From the NCBI GenBank assembly GCA_963809695.1, contig CAWEKI010000010.1, forward strand, positions 496,001-560,000: 64,000 bases of DNA, given 5' to 3'. The notes beneath the pieces are model-generated. The model saw only the letters and a list, made by a program, of their open reading frames with translations, made no database searches and had not been told where the DNA came from. Made by a program: the position numbers and the translations under genes. This DNA is from JAGDMJ01 sp963809695 (lineage in GTDB: Bacteria > Bacteroidota > Ignavibacteria > UBA10030 > UBA6906). Below, piece by piece: positions 35,217 through 43,227 of the stretch. Within the stretch, counting starts at the first letter, position 1. Every line of letters starts with the position of its first letter.

Positions 35217-35251
35217 CAAAAAAATGCGTCCCGCACGGCAAACGCGGGACG
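35217..35251 (-). terminator. Intrinsic terminator between tRNA-Val and thrS
   Basis: Minus strand CGTCCCGC, 9-nt loop, GCGGGACG, then CATTTTTTTG: an 8-bp perfect stem with a seven-T tract. It ends the tRNA-Val transcript, and lies only about 25 bp before the thrS ATG. Confidence 0.85.
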
Positions 35252-35270
35252 ATTTACTGCGCCAAAAACG

Positions 35271-35344
<74 letters not shown>

Positions 35345-35361
35345 AAGCCCCAAGGTTGGCA

Positions 35362-35390
35362 AATATAACCAAATGAGCCGGGAAAAGCAA
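35362..35390 (-). promoter_or_regulatory. Candidate promoter of tRNA-Val (and possibly thrS)
   Basis: Minus strand TTGCTT, exactly 17 bp, TATATT. It would start transcription about 10 bp before the tRNA. The -35 is weak. Confidence 0.45.
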
Positions 35391-35400
35391 GATGGATATT

Positions 35401-35446
35401 CGAACGCCCCCGCATCGCCGGTCCTTCGTGAAGGCGGGGGCGTTCG
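35401..35446 (-). repeat. Large inverted repeat abutting the 3' end of tRNA-Leu
   Basis: A perfect 13-bp inverted repeat: CGAACGCCCCCGC at 35401-35413 and its complement at 35434-35446, with a smaller CCTTC/GAAGG hairpin in the loop. On the minus strand it begins directly after the tRNA-Leu discriminator base. There is no clear T-tract, so it is either a weak terminator or a 3' trailer structure used in processing. Confidence 0.8.
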
Positions 35447-35531
35447 TGGGGATAGAGGGACTTGAACCCTCACGGCCCTTGCGAGCCAACGGATTTTAAG
35501 TCCGTTGCGTCTGCCATTCCGCCATATCCCC
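35447..35531 (-). tRNA. tRNA-Leu (UAA)
   Basis: An 85-nt type II tRNA with a long variable arm. The acceptor stem is GGGGATA/TATCCCC, the anticodon loop is CTTAAAA with anticodon TAA, and the T-arm is GGGTTCAAGTCCC. The discriminator is A. CCA is not encoded. Confidence 0.95.
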
Positions 35532-35539
35532 GGCACACG

Positions 35540-35568
35540 AAAATACACACATAGGGAGGCAAGTGCAA
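35540..35568 (-). promoter_or_regulatory. Candidate promoter of tRNA-Leu
   Basis: Minus strand TTGCAC, 17 bp, TATTTT, about 9 bp before the tRNA. Spacing agrees with the other sites; the -35 is only half-matched. Confidence 0.35.
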
Positions 35569-35760
35569 GCATGCGGCAAAGGCCAACCGATAGCATCGGT
35601 ACCGACCAGACGAAGTAGTCGCCGGAGCAGGGATCAGCCTCTTCGCCAGGACAAGCAGCCAGAAGGCTATCATGACAATATGACCCGTTGTGTTGATGGC
35701 TGCAATGATCGTGACGGCAATGGGCCGGAGTCGCGCGGAACCGGCGTCACTTTGCACCAT
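35569..35760 (-). pseudogene. Possible remnant of a membrane-protein gene
   Basis: In this otherwise empty 287-bp gap, a minus-strand reading frame begins at 35760 and contains RPIAVTIIAAINTTGHI followed by MIAFWLLVLAKRLIPA. This resembles the start of a polytopic membrane protein. The frame then runs into the promoter and tRNA-Leu gene, so no intact product is possible. There is no ribosome-binding site. It may be the 5' remnant of a gene truncated next to the tRNA, or chance. Confidence 0.25.
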
Positions 35761-35818
35761 GGTCAGAGGCTACCGCAAAGGTCCGCCCTGAAGGAATAAC
35801 GTTTCGGACGACGCGTCC

Positions 35819-36499
35819 CTAGGCTGGGGGGTATTCGTTGCACAGTAGATGAACCGGCGGTTCATCTTCCTCAATTTCAGGAAAACGCCCGGGCGCGTCC
35901 AGAAACCGGTTGTCGGTGTTGTCATCGTTGACCGCAGAAACCTCACCCACGATGACCGTCCCCTTTCCGGAGGCACCATAGAATTTGTGGTAGACGTACG
36001 GCTCCAAGCAGATGCTTTCCCCTCGCTTGAGCACAACCCGCTCGCCGGGCTTGCACCTCCTGAGGACGCCGTCGATCGACACGGAGAAGGGGTCGTTCGC
36101 AAGCTGCTCGTCCTTCGTGGATTTATACAACTCAAGGACAAGCTCCCCCCCTCCACGGTTGATGATGTCTTCCTGTTTCTTCCAATGAAAATGGTAGGGA
36201 GTAACCTGATTTTCTCTCACCACCATGATCTTCTCCGCATATGGCTTTGGATATTCGTCAGGGTGATAGTAGTTGCCGTTGCGGCTCGTGAACAGGAGCA
36301 GCCCTATCCGGTCAAAGTCCCGTGAGCCGAAATCCGTCACATCCCATCCCAGCGCGTTCCTTCGGATCTCGTCCACTTCATGCCCCTTTGACGCCCAATC
36401 CTGCGGCGTCCAGAAGGCAAACGGGGGCAGTGCGAAACCAGCAGCGGCGAAAAGCTCCTTTGCTTCGCAAATCAATGTGTTGATGCGCGAACGCTTCAT
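35819..36499 (-). CDS. D-lyxose ketol-isomerase
   Basis: A 226-residue cupin-fold sugar isomerase of the D-lyxose isomerase family, which interconverts D-lyxose and D-xylulose (often also D-mannose and D-fructose). Family-wide sequence is clear: LPPFAFWTPQDW, LGWDVTDFGSRDF, GLLLFTSRNGN, the metal-binding YHFHWKKQEDIINRGGGEL with two His and a Glu, and a later His in EPYVYHKFYG, then VGEVSAVNDDNTDNRF. The gene stands alone between tRNA-Leu and tRNA-Cys, with no sugar transporter, kinase or regulator nearby, so its physiological substrate is open. Horizontal gain near tRNAs is possible but unproven. Confidence 0.9.
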   Translation of the reverse strand: MKRSRINTLICEAKELFAAAGFALPPFAFWTPQDWASKGHEVDEIRRNALGWDVTDFGSRDFDRIGLLLFTSRNGNYYHPDEYPKPYAEKIMVVRENQVTPYHFHWKKQEDIINRGGGELVLELYKSTKDEQLANDPFSVSIDGVLRRCKPGERVVLKRGESICLEPYVYHKFYGASGKGTVIVGEVSAVNDDNTDNRFLDAPGRFPEIEEDEPPVHLLCNEYPPA

Positions 36500-36571
36500 T
36501 GCGGCTCCCTATAGCTTTTCCCACAGAGGAACACCGATAAGGGTCTTGTAGATGGTCGAAAAGGCTTTAAA

Positions 36572-36602
36572 ACAAAAAAAAAGGCGAAGCACTGTTCGCC
36601 TT
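36572..36602 (-). terminator. Intrinsic terminator after tRNA-Cys
   Basis: Minus strand AAGGCGA, 8-nt loop, TCGCCTT, then a run of nine Ts. It lies about 50 bp beyond tRNA-Cys and 70 bp before the D-lyxose isomerase gene. Confidence 0.88.
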
Positions 36603-36651
36603 GTTCGTACCTCAATCCTTGCCTGTGTTCATCTGTGGCTACAGATCTCTG

Positions 36652-36723
36652 AGGCGACGGGCGGATTCGAACCGCCGCATAAAGGTTTTGCAGACCTCTC
36701 CCTTACCACTTGGGTACGTCGCC
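36652..36723 (-). tRNA. tRNA-Cys (GCA)
   Basis: A 72-nt cloverleaf. The acceptor stem is GGCGACG/CGTCGCC, the anticodon loop is CTGCAAA with anticodon GCA, and the T-arm is GCGGTTCGAATCCGC. The discriminator is U, the identity element expected for tRNA-Cys. CCA is not encoded. Confidence 0.95.
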
Positions 36724-36738
36724 AGTGCGCCGTATGCC

Positions 36739-36767
36739 ATAATAAGCAATAGGCTCTACAAAATCAA
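36739..36767 (-). promoter_or_regulatory. Promoter of tRNA-Cys
   Basis: Minus strand TTGATT, exactly 17 bp, TATTAT, about 15 bp before the tRNA. Four of six -35 and five of six -10 bases match consensus. Confidence 0.6.
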
Positions 36768-37296
36768 CAGTCACGGTCTGCTTCGAACGTAAGTCTGGAA
36801 GCCTCTCCATCTCCAACACGCTTACTGCCCTGATGGACCGAACACTACGGTGCAAGAGACCAAGGGCTTAGTCGAGCCATTGCACCTTAGCCCGGTGCGG
36901 TCCAGCAGGTTCATCGTCTTGGGGTTGTACCTCCGTCCCGCTACCACTGCATGGCCAGGCCGGCCGATACAATCGCAACCGGTAGCCAAAACTGACATGC
37001 GAGGGAAAAGAGCATATTGCAGGCACGTCATAGGGTTACGGTGCCGCTCTTCAAGAGAATTCCATTGCGGCCTAGATTATGCGGAGTGCCTCATCCTTGT
37101 CCGGGTCATGCGAAGAATGAGATTCATCAAACAAACGAGACGCCCGCTCCACCGGTTTTTCAGGATCCGGCAGATCAGGGAATCCCATTTTCTTTGATCG
37201 GCTCACCTGCTTTTATCGACAGGAATGGGTTCATGCCTGCATAGATTATCGTGCGATTGGCGAAGTATGAGGCACAAGGGAAAAAATGTGTGGGAA
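36768..37296. other. Gene-poor interval, no supported feature
   Basis: More than 500 bp without a convincing gene. Short frames exist on both strands, the longest of about 115 codons on the plus strand and one of 69 codons on the minus strand (36822-37031). None has a ribosome-binding site or recognisable similarity. I looked for tmRNA, RNase P and SRP RNA signatures and found none. It could be decayed coding sequence. Confidence 0.5.
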
Positions 37297-37336
37297 ATAA
37301 AAACCCCGCCACCTGGTGGGATTGGGGGTGGCGGGG
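37297..37336 (-). terminator. Strong intrinsic terminator downstream of tRNA-Gly
   Basis: Minus strand CCCCGCCACC, 13-nt loop, GGTGGCGGGG, then TTTTTATTT: a perfect 10-bp GC-rich stem. It lies about 90 bp beyond tRNA-Gly. Confidence 0.9.
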
Positions 37337-37402
37337 CCACTTTAAAAAGAGGAAGTGTCTTTTTAACTAAGGGACTTTCGGTGCGTTACCGGAAATCCCC
37401 TT

Positions 37403-37421
37403 GTCCCGAACTGGTCGGGAC
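37403..37421 (-). repeat. Hairpin in the tRNA-Gly 3' trailer
   Basis: Minus strand GTCCCGA-CCAGT-TCGGGAC, a perfect 7-bp stem starting two bases after the tRNA 3' end. It has no T-tract, so it is more likely a processing or protective structure than a terminator. Confidence 0.7.
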
Positions 37422-37423
37422 AG

Positions 37424-37496
<73 letters not shown>

Positions 37497-37580
37497 ATCG
37501 ACAGAAGCAATATAACCAAAGAGCCTAACCGAAGCAAGCGAAAAAACCTCTCTTCGCTCCTGCCGAATGCGCTTGTATTG

Positions 37581-37609
37581 AATATACATCAGCGAAAAGG
37601 AAAAGTCAA
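37581..37609 (-). promoter_or_regulatory. Promoter of tRNA-Gly
   Basis: Minus strand TTGACT, exactly 17 bp, TATATT. The -35 overlaps the last codons of the CYTH gene. The leader before the tRNA is about 75 nt. Confidence 0.7.
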
Positions 37610-38127
37610 GCCCCTAAACCTTCGGTTTTGGTCAGAATTAGGTCACTGTAGGAAGGCATGAAGATTGACTCGTCTTTGATGGCAAACTGCTCGCGAAGAA
37701 ATAGCATCTGCCGCGAAGCTCCTTCTTCATTGCGCACGGGAATCTCGAACTCGAGGAAGGTTCCGAGCCCTTCGACCTCATCGATGTGAATGCGCGTTCC
37801 TTCGAAAAGAAACAATTCCCTCTTCTTCTTCACCTCAACCATGATTCCCAGGGCCGATGCAAGCTGTTGCTTTAGTGCCCCGGGATCTGGCACGCTCACG
37901 GTGGAGTATGTGCTCCAACGTTCGGAAGTTGACTCGGGGCGCTCGTAGAAAATCAGTTCCGCCCCCTGTCCCATGATCTCTCGGAGTTTCAGCCGTCCGT
38001 GGGGGACGCAGAAATACGTGTCCGCCTGCATCAAGATCCCCTGGAACCGTGCGCCGCATTGGTACGCCAAAGCACGGGTCAGCTCGATAGATGAGACGGA
38101 CGCCTTGAGTTCGAGGTTCCGCGGCAT
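37606..38127 (-). CDS. CYTH-domain protein (class IV adenylate cyclase / triphosphatase-like)
   Basis: A 173-residue protein of the CYTH superfamily, whose members bind triphosphates in a beta-tunnel and act as adenylate cyclases, thiamine triphosphatases or inorganic triphosphatases. The N-terminal ExExK-type motif appears as NLELKA (residues 4-9), and the tunnel motifs QADTYFCVPHGRLKLRE and IHIDEVEGLGTFLEFEIP are conserved, most like the class IV CyaB group. The reaction cannot be fixed from sequence. It follows greA by 7 bp and is probably co-transcribed. There is no cAMP receptor in the window. Confidence 0.8.
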   Translation of the reverse strand: MPRNLELKASVSSIELTRALAYQCGARFQGILMQADTYFCVPHGRLKLREIMGQGAELIFYERPESTSERWSTYSTVSVPDPGALKQQLASALGIMVEVKKKRELFLFEGTRIHIDEVEGLGTFLEFEIPVRNEEGASRQMLFLREQFAIKDESIFMPSYSDLILTKTEGLGA

Positions 38128-38134
38128 GAGGTGG

Positions 38135-38632
38135 TCAGCGATTTACATCGAGGACTTTGTAATGGAGTACACCGGCTGGGACTTTGATCTCCACGGAGTC
38201 GCCAGTGTGTTTACCCAGCAGCGCCTTCCCGATCGGCGAGGTAACGGAGACCTTCTGTTCGTCAAAATTGGACTCTTCCGGTGAGACAAGCAAGTACTCG
38301 AATTCACGGTTGGTCTTCAGGTCCTTCAGTTTGACCCTGCTCAGGATGTAGATCTTGTCGTTGGGCAGGTCCTTCGCATCAATGATCTTGGCACGCGAGA
38401 GGGTATGTTCAAGCTTGGAGATCTTCAGCTCGAGGTGCTGTTGCTCTTCCTTGGCGGCATCATATTCCGCGTTCTCGGACAGGTCGCCATATCCCCGGGC
38501 ATCCGCGATCTTCTGGGCAACGGATTTCCGCCCATTGGTCTTCAGCTCGCGGAGTTCCTGTTCAAGTTCCACGACCCGTTCGCGGGTCAGATAGATCGTC
38601 TCCCCGCCCTGTCCATTCTGTGCCATATGCAT
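38135..38632 (-). CDS. greA: Transcription elongation factor GreA
   Basis: A 163-165-residue factor that rescues backtracked RNA polymerase by stimulating transcript cleavage. The N-terminal coiled coil carries the acidic-tip motif GYGDLSENAEYDAAKEEQ and the C-terminal domain contains VSVTSPIGKALLG. Two ATGs (38632 and 38626) lie two codons apart; neither has a clear Shine-Dalgarno sequence. It lies downstream of the ribBA terminator and begins a greA-CYTH unit. Confidence 0.95.
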   Translation of the reverse strand: MHMAQNGQGGETIYLTRERVVELEQELRELKTNGRKSVAQKIADARGYGDLSENAEYDAAKEEQQHLELKISKLEHTLSRAKIIDAKDLPNDKIYILSRVKLKDLKTNREFEYLLVSPEESNFDEQKVSVTSPIGKALLGKHTGDSVEIKVPAGVLHYKVLDVNR

Positions 38633-38658
38633 GCCATGTGAATTGATACATTCAAGCC

Positions 38659-38698
38659 AAAAAGAATAGCCATCATCCGTTGCTACGAATGGTGGCTA
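38659..38698 (-). terminator. Intrinsic terminator after ribBA
   Basis: Minus strand TAGCCA-c-CATTCGT-AGCA-ACGGATG-a-TGGCTA followed by TTCTTTTT. The stem is 13 bp with one mismatch, a GNRA-like 4-nt loop and a T-rich tail. It separates the nnr-tgt-yajC-ribBA run from greA. Confidence 0.85.
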
Positions 38699-38762
38699 CA
38701 GGTCAATCTAGTACCCTGCTACAATTAAGAAAACGACTTTGACAAAAGCAAGCGATATCCCT

Positions 38763-40007
38763 TCAATCCCCTTTTTTCTGGGCTCCCACAAGAATCAGAT
38801 GCCCCAGTTTGTCCCGCTTCGTCTTCAGATAGCGCTCATTGATCGTGTTGGGATGCACCTCGAGCGGCACCCGCTCAACGACATCCAGCCCATATCCATG
38901 CAGGCCCACGATCTTCTTCGGATTGTTCGTCAGGAGGCGGATCTTTCGGACCCCGAGATCGCGCAGAATCTGGGCGCCAATGCCGTAGTCACGCAGATCC
39001 GGTCGGAATCCGAGTTTTTCGTTCGCTTCCACGGTGTCCAGCCCCTCGTCTTGCAGCTTGTAGGCCTTCAGTTTGTTCACGAGTCCGATCCCGCGCCCCT
39101 CCTGACGCATGTACAGGACAACGCCGCATCCCTCTTGTTGCACCATCTCGATCGCCGAGACAAGTTGCTCATTGCAGTCGCAGCGCAGAGACCCAAAGAC
39201 ATCGCCCGTCAGGCATTCCGAATGCACCCGTACAAGCGTGGGAACATCAGGACTGACCGCCCCCTTGACCAGGGCGATGTGTTCTTTGCTGTCGGTATCG
39301 CTCCGATACAGATAGATCTGAAAGTCGCCGTACTTGGTTGGCAGGTGCGTACCCACAATTCTTTGGACCAGCTTCTCCCGCGCGGTGCGGTATTCAATCA
39401 GGTCGCGCACGGAAATGATCTTCAGGCCAAAGCGCGAGGCCAGCGCCATGAGCTCCGGGACGCGGGCCATCGAGCCATCGTCGTTCATGATCTCGCACAA
39501 TACTCCCACCGGGCGGAGCCCGGCGTGGTGGCAAAGATCGATCACTGCTTCGGTATGTCCCGCCCGCCGCAGCACTCCTCCCTCCATTGCACGGAGAGGA
39601 AAGATATGCCCGGGCCGCGCAAGATCCCCGGGCTTCGTCGCAGGATCGGCAAGTGCTTTCACGGTTGCCGCCCGGTCGCTGGCGGAGACACCGGTGGTCG
39701 TGCCATGAACAAAGTCCACCGAGACGGTAAATGGGGTTTCATGAAGCGACGTGTTGCTGTCCACCATCAGGTCCAGCCCAAGCTCCTTCGTCCGGGCTGA
39801 CGTGAGCGGAGCACAAATGATGCCCCGCCCCTCCCGTGCAAAGAAATTGATGACCGAGGCATCCACGAACTCCCCCGCACACACGAAGTCTCCTTCGTTT
39901 TCACGCTCGTCGTCGTCCACGACGATCAGGATCTTTCCCTTCGCAAAGTCGTGTATGGCCTCCTCGATCGTGTTGAACCGATTTGGTGTAGCAGTGTCCG
40001 ATGGCAC
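38763..40007 (-). CDS. ribBA: Bifunctional DHBP synthase / GTP cyclohydrolase II
   Basis: A 414-residue fusion that supplies both precursors of riboflavin. The N-terminal RibB domain (about 10-210) has DDERENEGDF and GHTEAVIDL, forming 3,4-dihydroxybutanone phosphate from ribulose 5-phosphate. The C-terminal RibA domain (about 215-410) opens the imidazole ring of GTP and shows the zinc ligands in SECLTGDVFGSLRCDC and the catalytic RQEGRGIGL. Both active sites look intact. No FMN riboswitch precedes it; it follows yajC by 14 bp. Confidence 0.97.
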   Translation of the reverse strand: MPSDTATPNRFNTIEEAIHDFAKGKILIVVDDDERENEGDFVCAGEFVDASVINFFAREGRGIICAPLTSARTKELGLDLMVDSNTSLHETPFTVSVDFVHGTTTGVSASDRAATVKALADPATKPGDLARPGHIFPLRAMEGGVLRRAGHTEAVIDLCHHAGLRPVGVLCEIMNDDGSMARVPELMALASRFGLKIISVRDLIEYRTAREKLVQRIVGTHLPTKYGDFQIYLYRSDTDSKEHIALVKGAVSPDVPTLVRVHSECLTGDVFGSLRCDCNEQLVSAIEMVQQEGCGVVLYMRQEGRGIGLVNKLKAYKLQDEGLDTVEANEKLGFRPDLRDYGIGAQILRDLGVRKIRLLTNNPKKIVGLHGYGLDVVERVPLEVHPNTINERYLKTKRDKLGHLILVGAQKKGD

Positions 40008-40021
40008 AGGAGCTGTTTCTC

Positions 40022-40366
40022 CTACTTTATTTCTTTGGGAGGCGCTTCTCCTTCGCGGAGAATCGTCGCAATGGCAGATCGTTCGTACTTCATCTTGACA
40101 TTGTCTGCAACCTGCAGAAGCACGGTTTTCTCATCAAGGCCCGCCACGGTGCCATGCAGCCCGCCGGCGGTAACCACTTTATCTCCCTTTTTTATCGCTT
40201 CCAACAGCTTCTGGCGATCCTTCTGCCGCTTCTGCTGCGGCCGCAGGATCAGGAAATAGAAAATACCAATGATGAGCGCGAACATGACCAGCGTGCTGAT
40301 CAGGCTCGACCCTGGATCACCCCCGGATGGTGGCGGGGCCATGGCAAACACATACGGCGTATTCAA
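40022..40366 (-). CDS. yajC: Preprotein translocase subunit YajC
   Basis: A 114-residue single-pass membrane protein associated with SecDF. A membrane helix spans about residues 24-42, followed by ILRPQQKRQKDRQKLLEAIKKGDKVVT and GLHGTVAGL, the family hallmark. The N-terminus is slightly long and Pro/Gly-rich. It is next to tgt as in most bacteria, but secD and secF are not downstream. Confidence 0.95.
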   Translation of the reverse strand: MNTPYVFAMAPPPSGGDPGSSLISTLVMFALIIGIFYFLILRPQQKRQKDRQKLLEAIKKGDKVVTAGGLHGTVAGLDEKTVLLQVADNVKMKYERSAIATILREGEAPPKEIK

Positions 40367-40385
40367 GAGTACCTCCAGCGTTGAT

Positions 40386-41501
40386 TTAGGATCGCATTTG
40401 CTTCATGATTTCCAACTTCCATGCGGTGAACCGGTCCTCCAGGATGGCCTGTCGGGCCGTCCGAACCAGCCACAAGTAGAACGTAAGGTTATGCATCGTC
40501 GCACACTGTAGTGCCAGAATTTCGCCTGCCTTAAAAAGGTGCCGGAGATAAGCGCGGGTAAAATTCCTGCATCCATAACAGGAGCACTCCGGGTCTACCG
40601 CAGAGAAATCGTCTGCGTGCTTGGCATTCCGGAGATTGAGCCGTCCATGCGCCGTGAAGACCACCGCGTTCCTGGCGTTTCGCGTGGGAAGGACACAGTC
40701 AAACATGTCAATCCCCCGGTCAATCGCTTCCAGGATGTTCTCCGGCGTTCCCACCCCCATTAGGTAACGCGGCTTTTCCTTCGGGAGCATTTCAGTGCAG
40801 ACATCGACCATTGCGTACATCTGTTCTGCGGGTTCCCCCACCGAAAGGCCCCCGATCGCGTAGCCGTCAAACCCGATTTCCGTTAGCCGGCAAGCGGAGC
40901 GCTCGCGGATGCGCGGGTACACGCTCCCCTGCAGGATGCCGAAGAGGGCTTGCTCCACGCCATATGCAGGATGCGTTTCCTCAAACCGAGCCTTGCTCCG
41001 CTCCGCCCATCGCAGAGTCATCTCGTTCGATGCGACTGCGTACTCCTCAGTGCACGGAAAAGGCGCGCACTCGTCCAGCACCATCATGATATCCGAGCCA
41101 AGCGCGCGCTGAATATCAACAACTTTCTCCGGCGTGAAATTGTGGAGCGAACCGTCCAAATGCGATTTGAACTCCACCCCATCCTTGTGAATTCCACGCA
41201 GATCGGACAGGCTGAACACCTGGTATCCCCCGCTGTCTGTCAGGACCGGGGATGTCCAATTCATAAAACGGTGAAGCCCGCCCGCCCGTTCGATCAATCC
41301 GGCGCCGGGGCGGAGATACAGATGATAGGTATTGCCAAGGATGATCCTGGCACCCAGTTCCCGGAGTTCCCGATGCTCAATGGCCTTGACGGCTCCCTGC
41401 GTTCCCACCGGCATGAAAATCGGCGTGGGGATTTCTCCCCTCCCCGTCATTATCGTCCCAGCCCGGGCTCCTCCATCGGTATGTACCAGTGTGTATCTCA
41501 A
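40386..41501 (-). CDS. tgt: Queuine tRNA-ribosyltransferase
   Basis: A 371-residue TIM-barrel enzyme that exchanges guanine 34 of GUN-anticodon tRNAs for preQ1. Motifs include the catalytic Asp in LTDSGGYQVFS, the second Asp in FDCVLPTRNAR, the substrate loop GGLSVGEP, and the zinc site in CSCYGCRNFTRAYLRHL. Length is standard. It forms the common tgt-yajC pair. Confidence 0.97.
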   Translation of the reverse strand: MRYTLVHTDGGARAGTIMTGRGEIPTPIFMPVGTQGAVKAIEHRELRELGARIILGNTYHLYLRPGAGLIERAGGLHRFMNWTSPVLTDSGGYQVFSLSDLRGIHKDGVEFKSHLDGSLHNFTPEKVVDIQRALGSDIMMVLDECAPFPCTEEYAVASNEMTLRWAERSKARFEETHPAYGVEQALFGILQGSVYPRIRERSACRLTEIGFDGYAIGGLSVGEPAEQMYAMVDVCTEMLPKEKPRYLMGVGTPENILEAIDRGIDMFDCVLPTRNARNAVVFTAHGRLNLRNAKHADDFSAVDPECSCYGCRNFTRAYLRHLFKAGEILALQCATMHNLTFYLWLVRTARQAILEDRFTAWKLEIMKQMRS

Positions 41502-41669
41502 ACAAATAAAATAGCGATAAAGCTATGGAAAATCAACACGAAGAACCAAGTAGCAGGAAGGAAGAGGAATGGCGACGAGCGATGGAGGATCTGGCAAAAA
41601 ACAGCAGAGCTCGCGGGATTGTCGGCGGTCGATCGTGGGCGTATCCCCCGACCGCGGACGGGCTCCCCT

Positions 41670-43220
41670 TCACTTCTCGATCTTCCTCATTGCGGCAGGA
41701 ACATGGTCGAGAATATCGAGGGCCAGCAGACCCCGCTGTCCCAGTTCCGCTGCCGCCAGGTCCCCGGCCAGGCCATGAAGGAACACACCCCCGTAGGCTG
41801 CCTGGAGGCTCGTCATTCCCTGCGCTCGGAGCCCCGCAATCAAGCCCGTTAGGACGTCTCCCGAACCGATCGTTGCCATTCCCGGGTTCCCGGTGGAGTT
41901 CAGGTACACGTCCCCCCGGGGCTCGGCCGTGGCCGTGGAGGCTCCTTTGAGAACAAGGACGCCGCCGAAATGGCCGGCCGCTTCACGTGCGCTTTCCACC
42001 CGCCTCCGTTCGATTTCCGCAGCACTGCTTCCCGTGAGGCGTCCTAATTCACCGGCATGCGGCGTGAGCACTGTTTCCCCCGGCCTCTTCGTGAAAACGG
42101 AAGGATCCGTTGCCGCAGCGTTGAGCCCGTCAGCATCCAGAACCAAGGGCTTTTCAATTGTTGAGAGCAGCGAGAGTATCAGCCTGTCGGTCTCCGCATT
42201 GCGTGACAACCCGGGGCCAATCACCACCACGTCCGCCCACTCCACCCTTTTGCGAATGGCTTCGCCCGCGGACTCTGCAACTGTTCCCGCGGGGGTTTCA
42301 TCCAGTGGTTCAATGATCACCTCGGTGAGCTTTGCAGCAAGCGTGCCACGGATCGATTGGGGGGCACCCACGATCACGGCGCCCGCACCCGACACGAGCG
42401 CGGCCTGGGCACACATCGCGGGCGCCCCAGTGAAATTGCGGGAGCCAGCCAGCACAAACACTTTGCCGACGCTGTATTTATTGGCACGGCGGGAGCGCTT
42501 TGGAAGCGCACCGGCCACATCGCGTGCATGCACCCGGTAACAACCAGGCCCGGAAAAAAAGAAGACGGAGGAAGGAATACCAATATCGGCCACCACCACC
42601 TTGCCTGCGAGGTCTGCGCCCGCCCCAACGTAGTGCCCAACCTTCGCGAGGCCCATCGTCACCGTGAGCGCCGCCTTCACCGCGACGTCGCCGACAGCAC
42701 CGTTGCCGGCCGAAACACCTGAGGCAATATCCACCGACGCGACGTACCAGCGCCGGCTGTTGATCAGTTCGATGGCGATCCGGTAGATCCCCGAGACCTC
42801 GCCGATGAATCCGGTCCCCAGGATCGCATCCACCACGATCTCCCCCTCCGGCAGGCTCTGCAACGCGGCAGACTCAATGGCCTCTCGACACTCCAGGTCC
42901 GGCCCGGTCATGCGTCGCATGATGAGGTAGTTTGTCCGGGCATCCCCCTTCAATTCGTCCGGTTTCCCGAGGAGCATGACCTGCACATGCGCGCCCCGGT
43001 TGGCAAGGTGCCGGGCAATGACAAACCCGTCACCGCCATTGTTCCCCTTTCCGCACACGACAACGACCCGGCGGTCGCGCACGGTGCCACATTCCCTATC
43101 GAGGGCATCCACAAATGCCCTCCCGGCATTCTCCATCAAGAGCAGCCCCGGCATCTCAAACCCCTGAATTGCAGTCCGGTCGAACGACTGCATCTGCTCT
43201 GCCGTCGCCACCAATTCCAC
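41670..43220 (-). CDS. nnr: Bifunctional NAD(P)H-hydrate epimerase / dehydratase
   Basis: A 516-residue fusion that repairs damaged NADHX and NADPHX. The N-terminal YjeF epimerase domain (about 1-215) shows LLMENAGRAF and GKGNNGGDGFVIARHL. The C-terminal ribokinase-like ADP/ATP-dependent dehydratase (about 225-510) shows NKYSVGKVFVLAGS, VLTPHAGELGRL and the catalytic GSGDVLTGLIAGL. Length is typical of the bacterial fusion. It starts 8 bp after nuoN. The 41502-41669 gap towards tgt contains no gene. Confidence 0.95.
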   Translation of the reverse strand: MELVATAEQMQSFDRTAIQGFEMPGLLLMENAGRAFVDALDRECGTVRDRRVVVVCGKGNNGGDGFVIARHLANRGAHVQVMLLGKPDELKGDARTNYLIMRRMTGPDLECREAIESAALQSLPEGEIVVDAILGTGFIGEVSGIYRIAIELINSRRWYVASVDIASGVSAGNGAVGDVAVKAALTVTMGLAKVGHYVGAGADLAGKVVVADIGIPSSVFFFSGPGCYRVHARDVAGALPKRSRRANKYSVGKVFVLAGSRNFTGAPAMCAQAALVSGAGAVIVGAPQSIRGTLAAKLTEVIIEPLDETPAGTVAESAGEAIRKRVEWADVVVIGPGLSRNAETDRLILSLLSTIEKPLVLDADGLNAAATDPSVFTKRPGETVLTPHAGELGRLTGSSAAEIERRRVESAREAAGHFGGVLVLKGASTATAEPRGDVYLNSTGNPGMATIGSGDVLTGLIAGLRAQGMTSLQAAYGGVFLHGLAGDLAAAELGQRGLLALDILDHVPAAMRKIEK

Positions 43221-43227
43221 GGTTCAC

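Noticed and set aside
36822..37031. 69-codon minus-strand frame between tRNA-Cys and tRNA-Gly
   Set aside because: No similarity that I recognise, no ribosome-binding site, and no conserved composition; kept only as part of the unexplained interval.
38739..38767. TTGACA on the plus strand near the end of ribBA
   Set aside because: No -10 box at proper spacing and no plus-strand gene downstream.
41525..41950. Plus-strand frame of 141 codons starting in the gap between tgt and nnr
   Set aside because: The first 45 codons look protein-like, but the rest is antisense to nnr, Pro/Arg-rich, and there is no ribosome-binding site.
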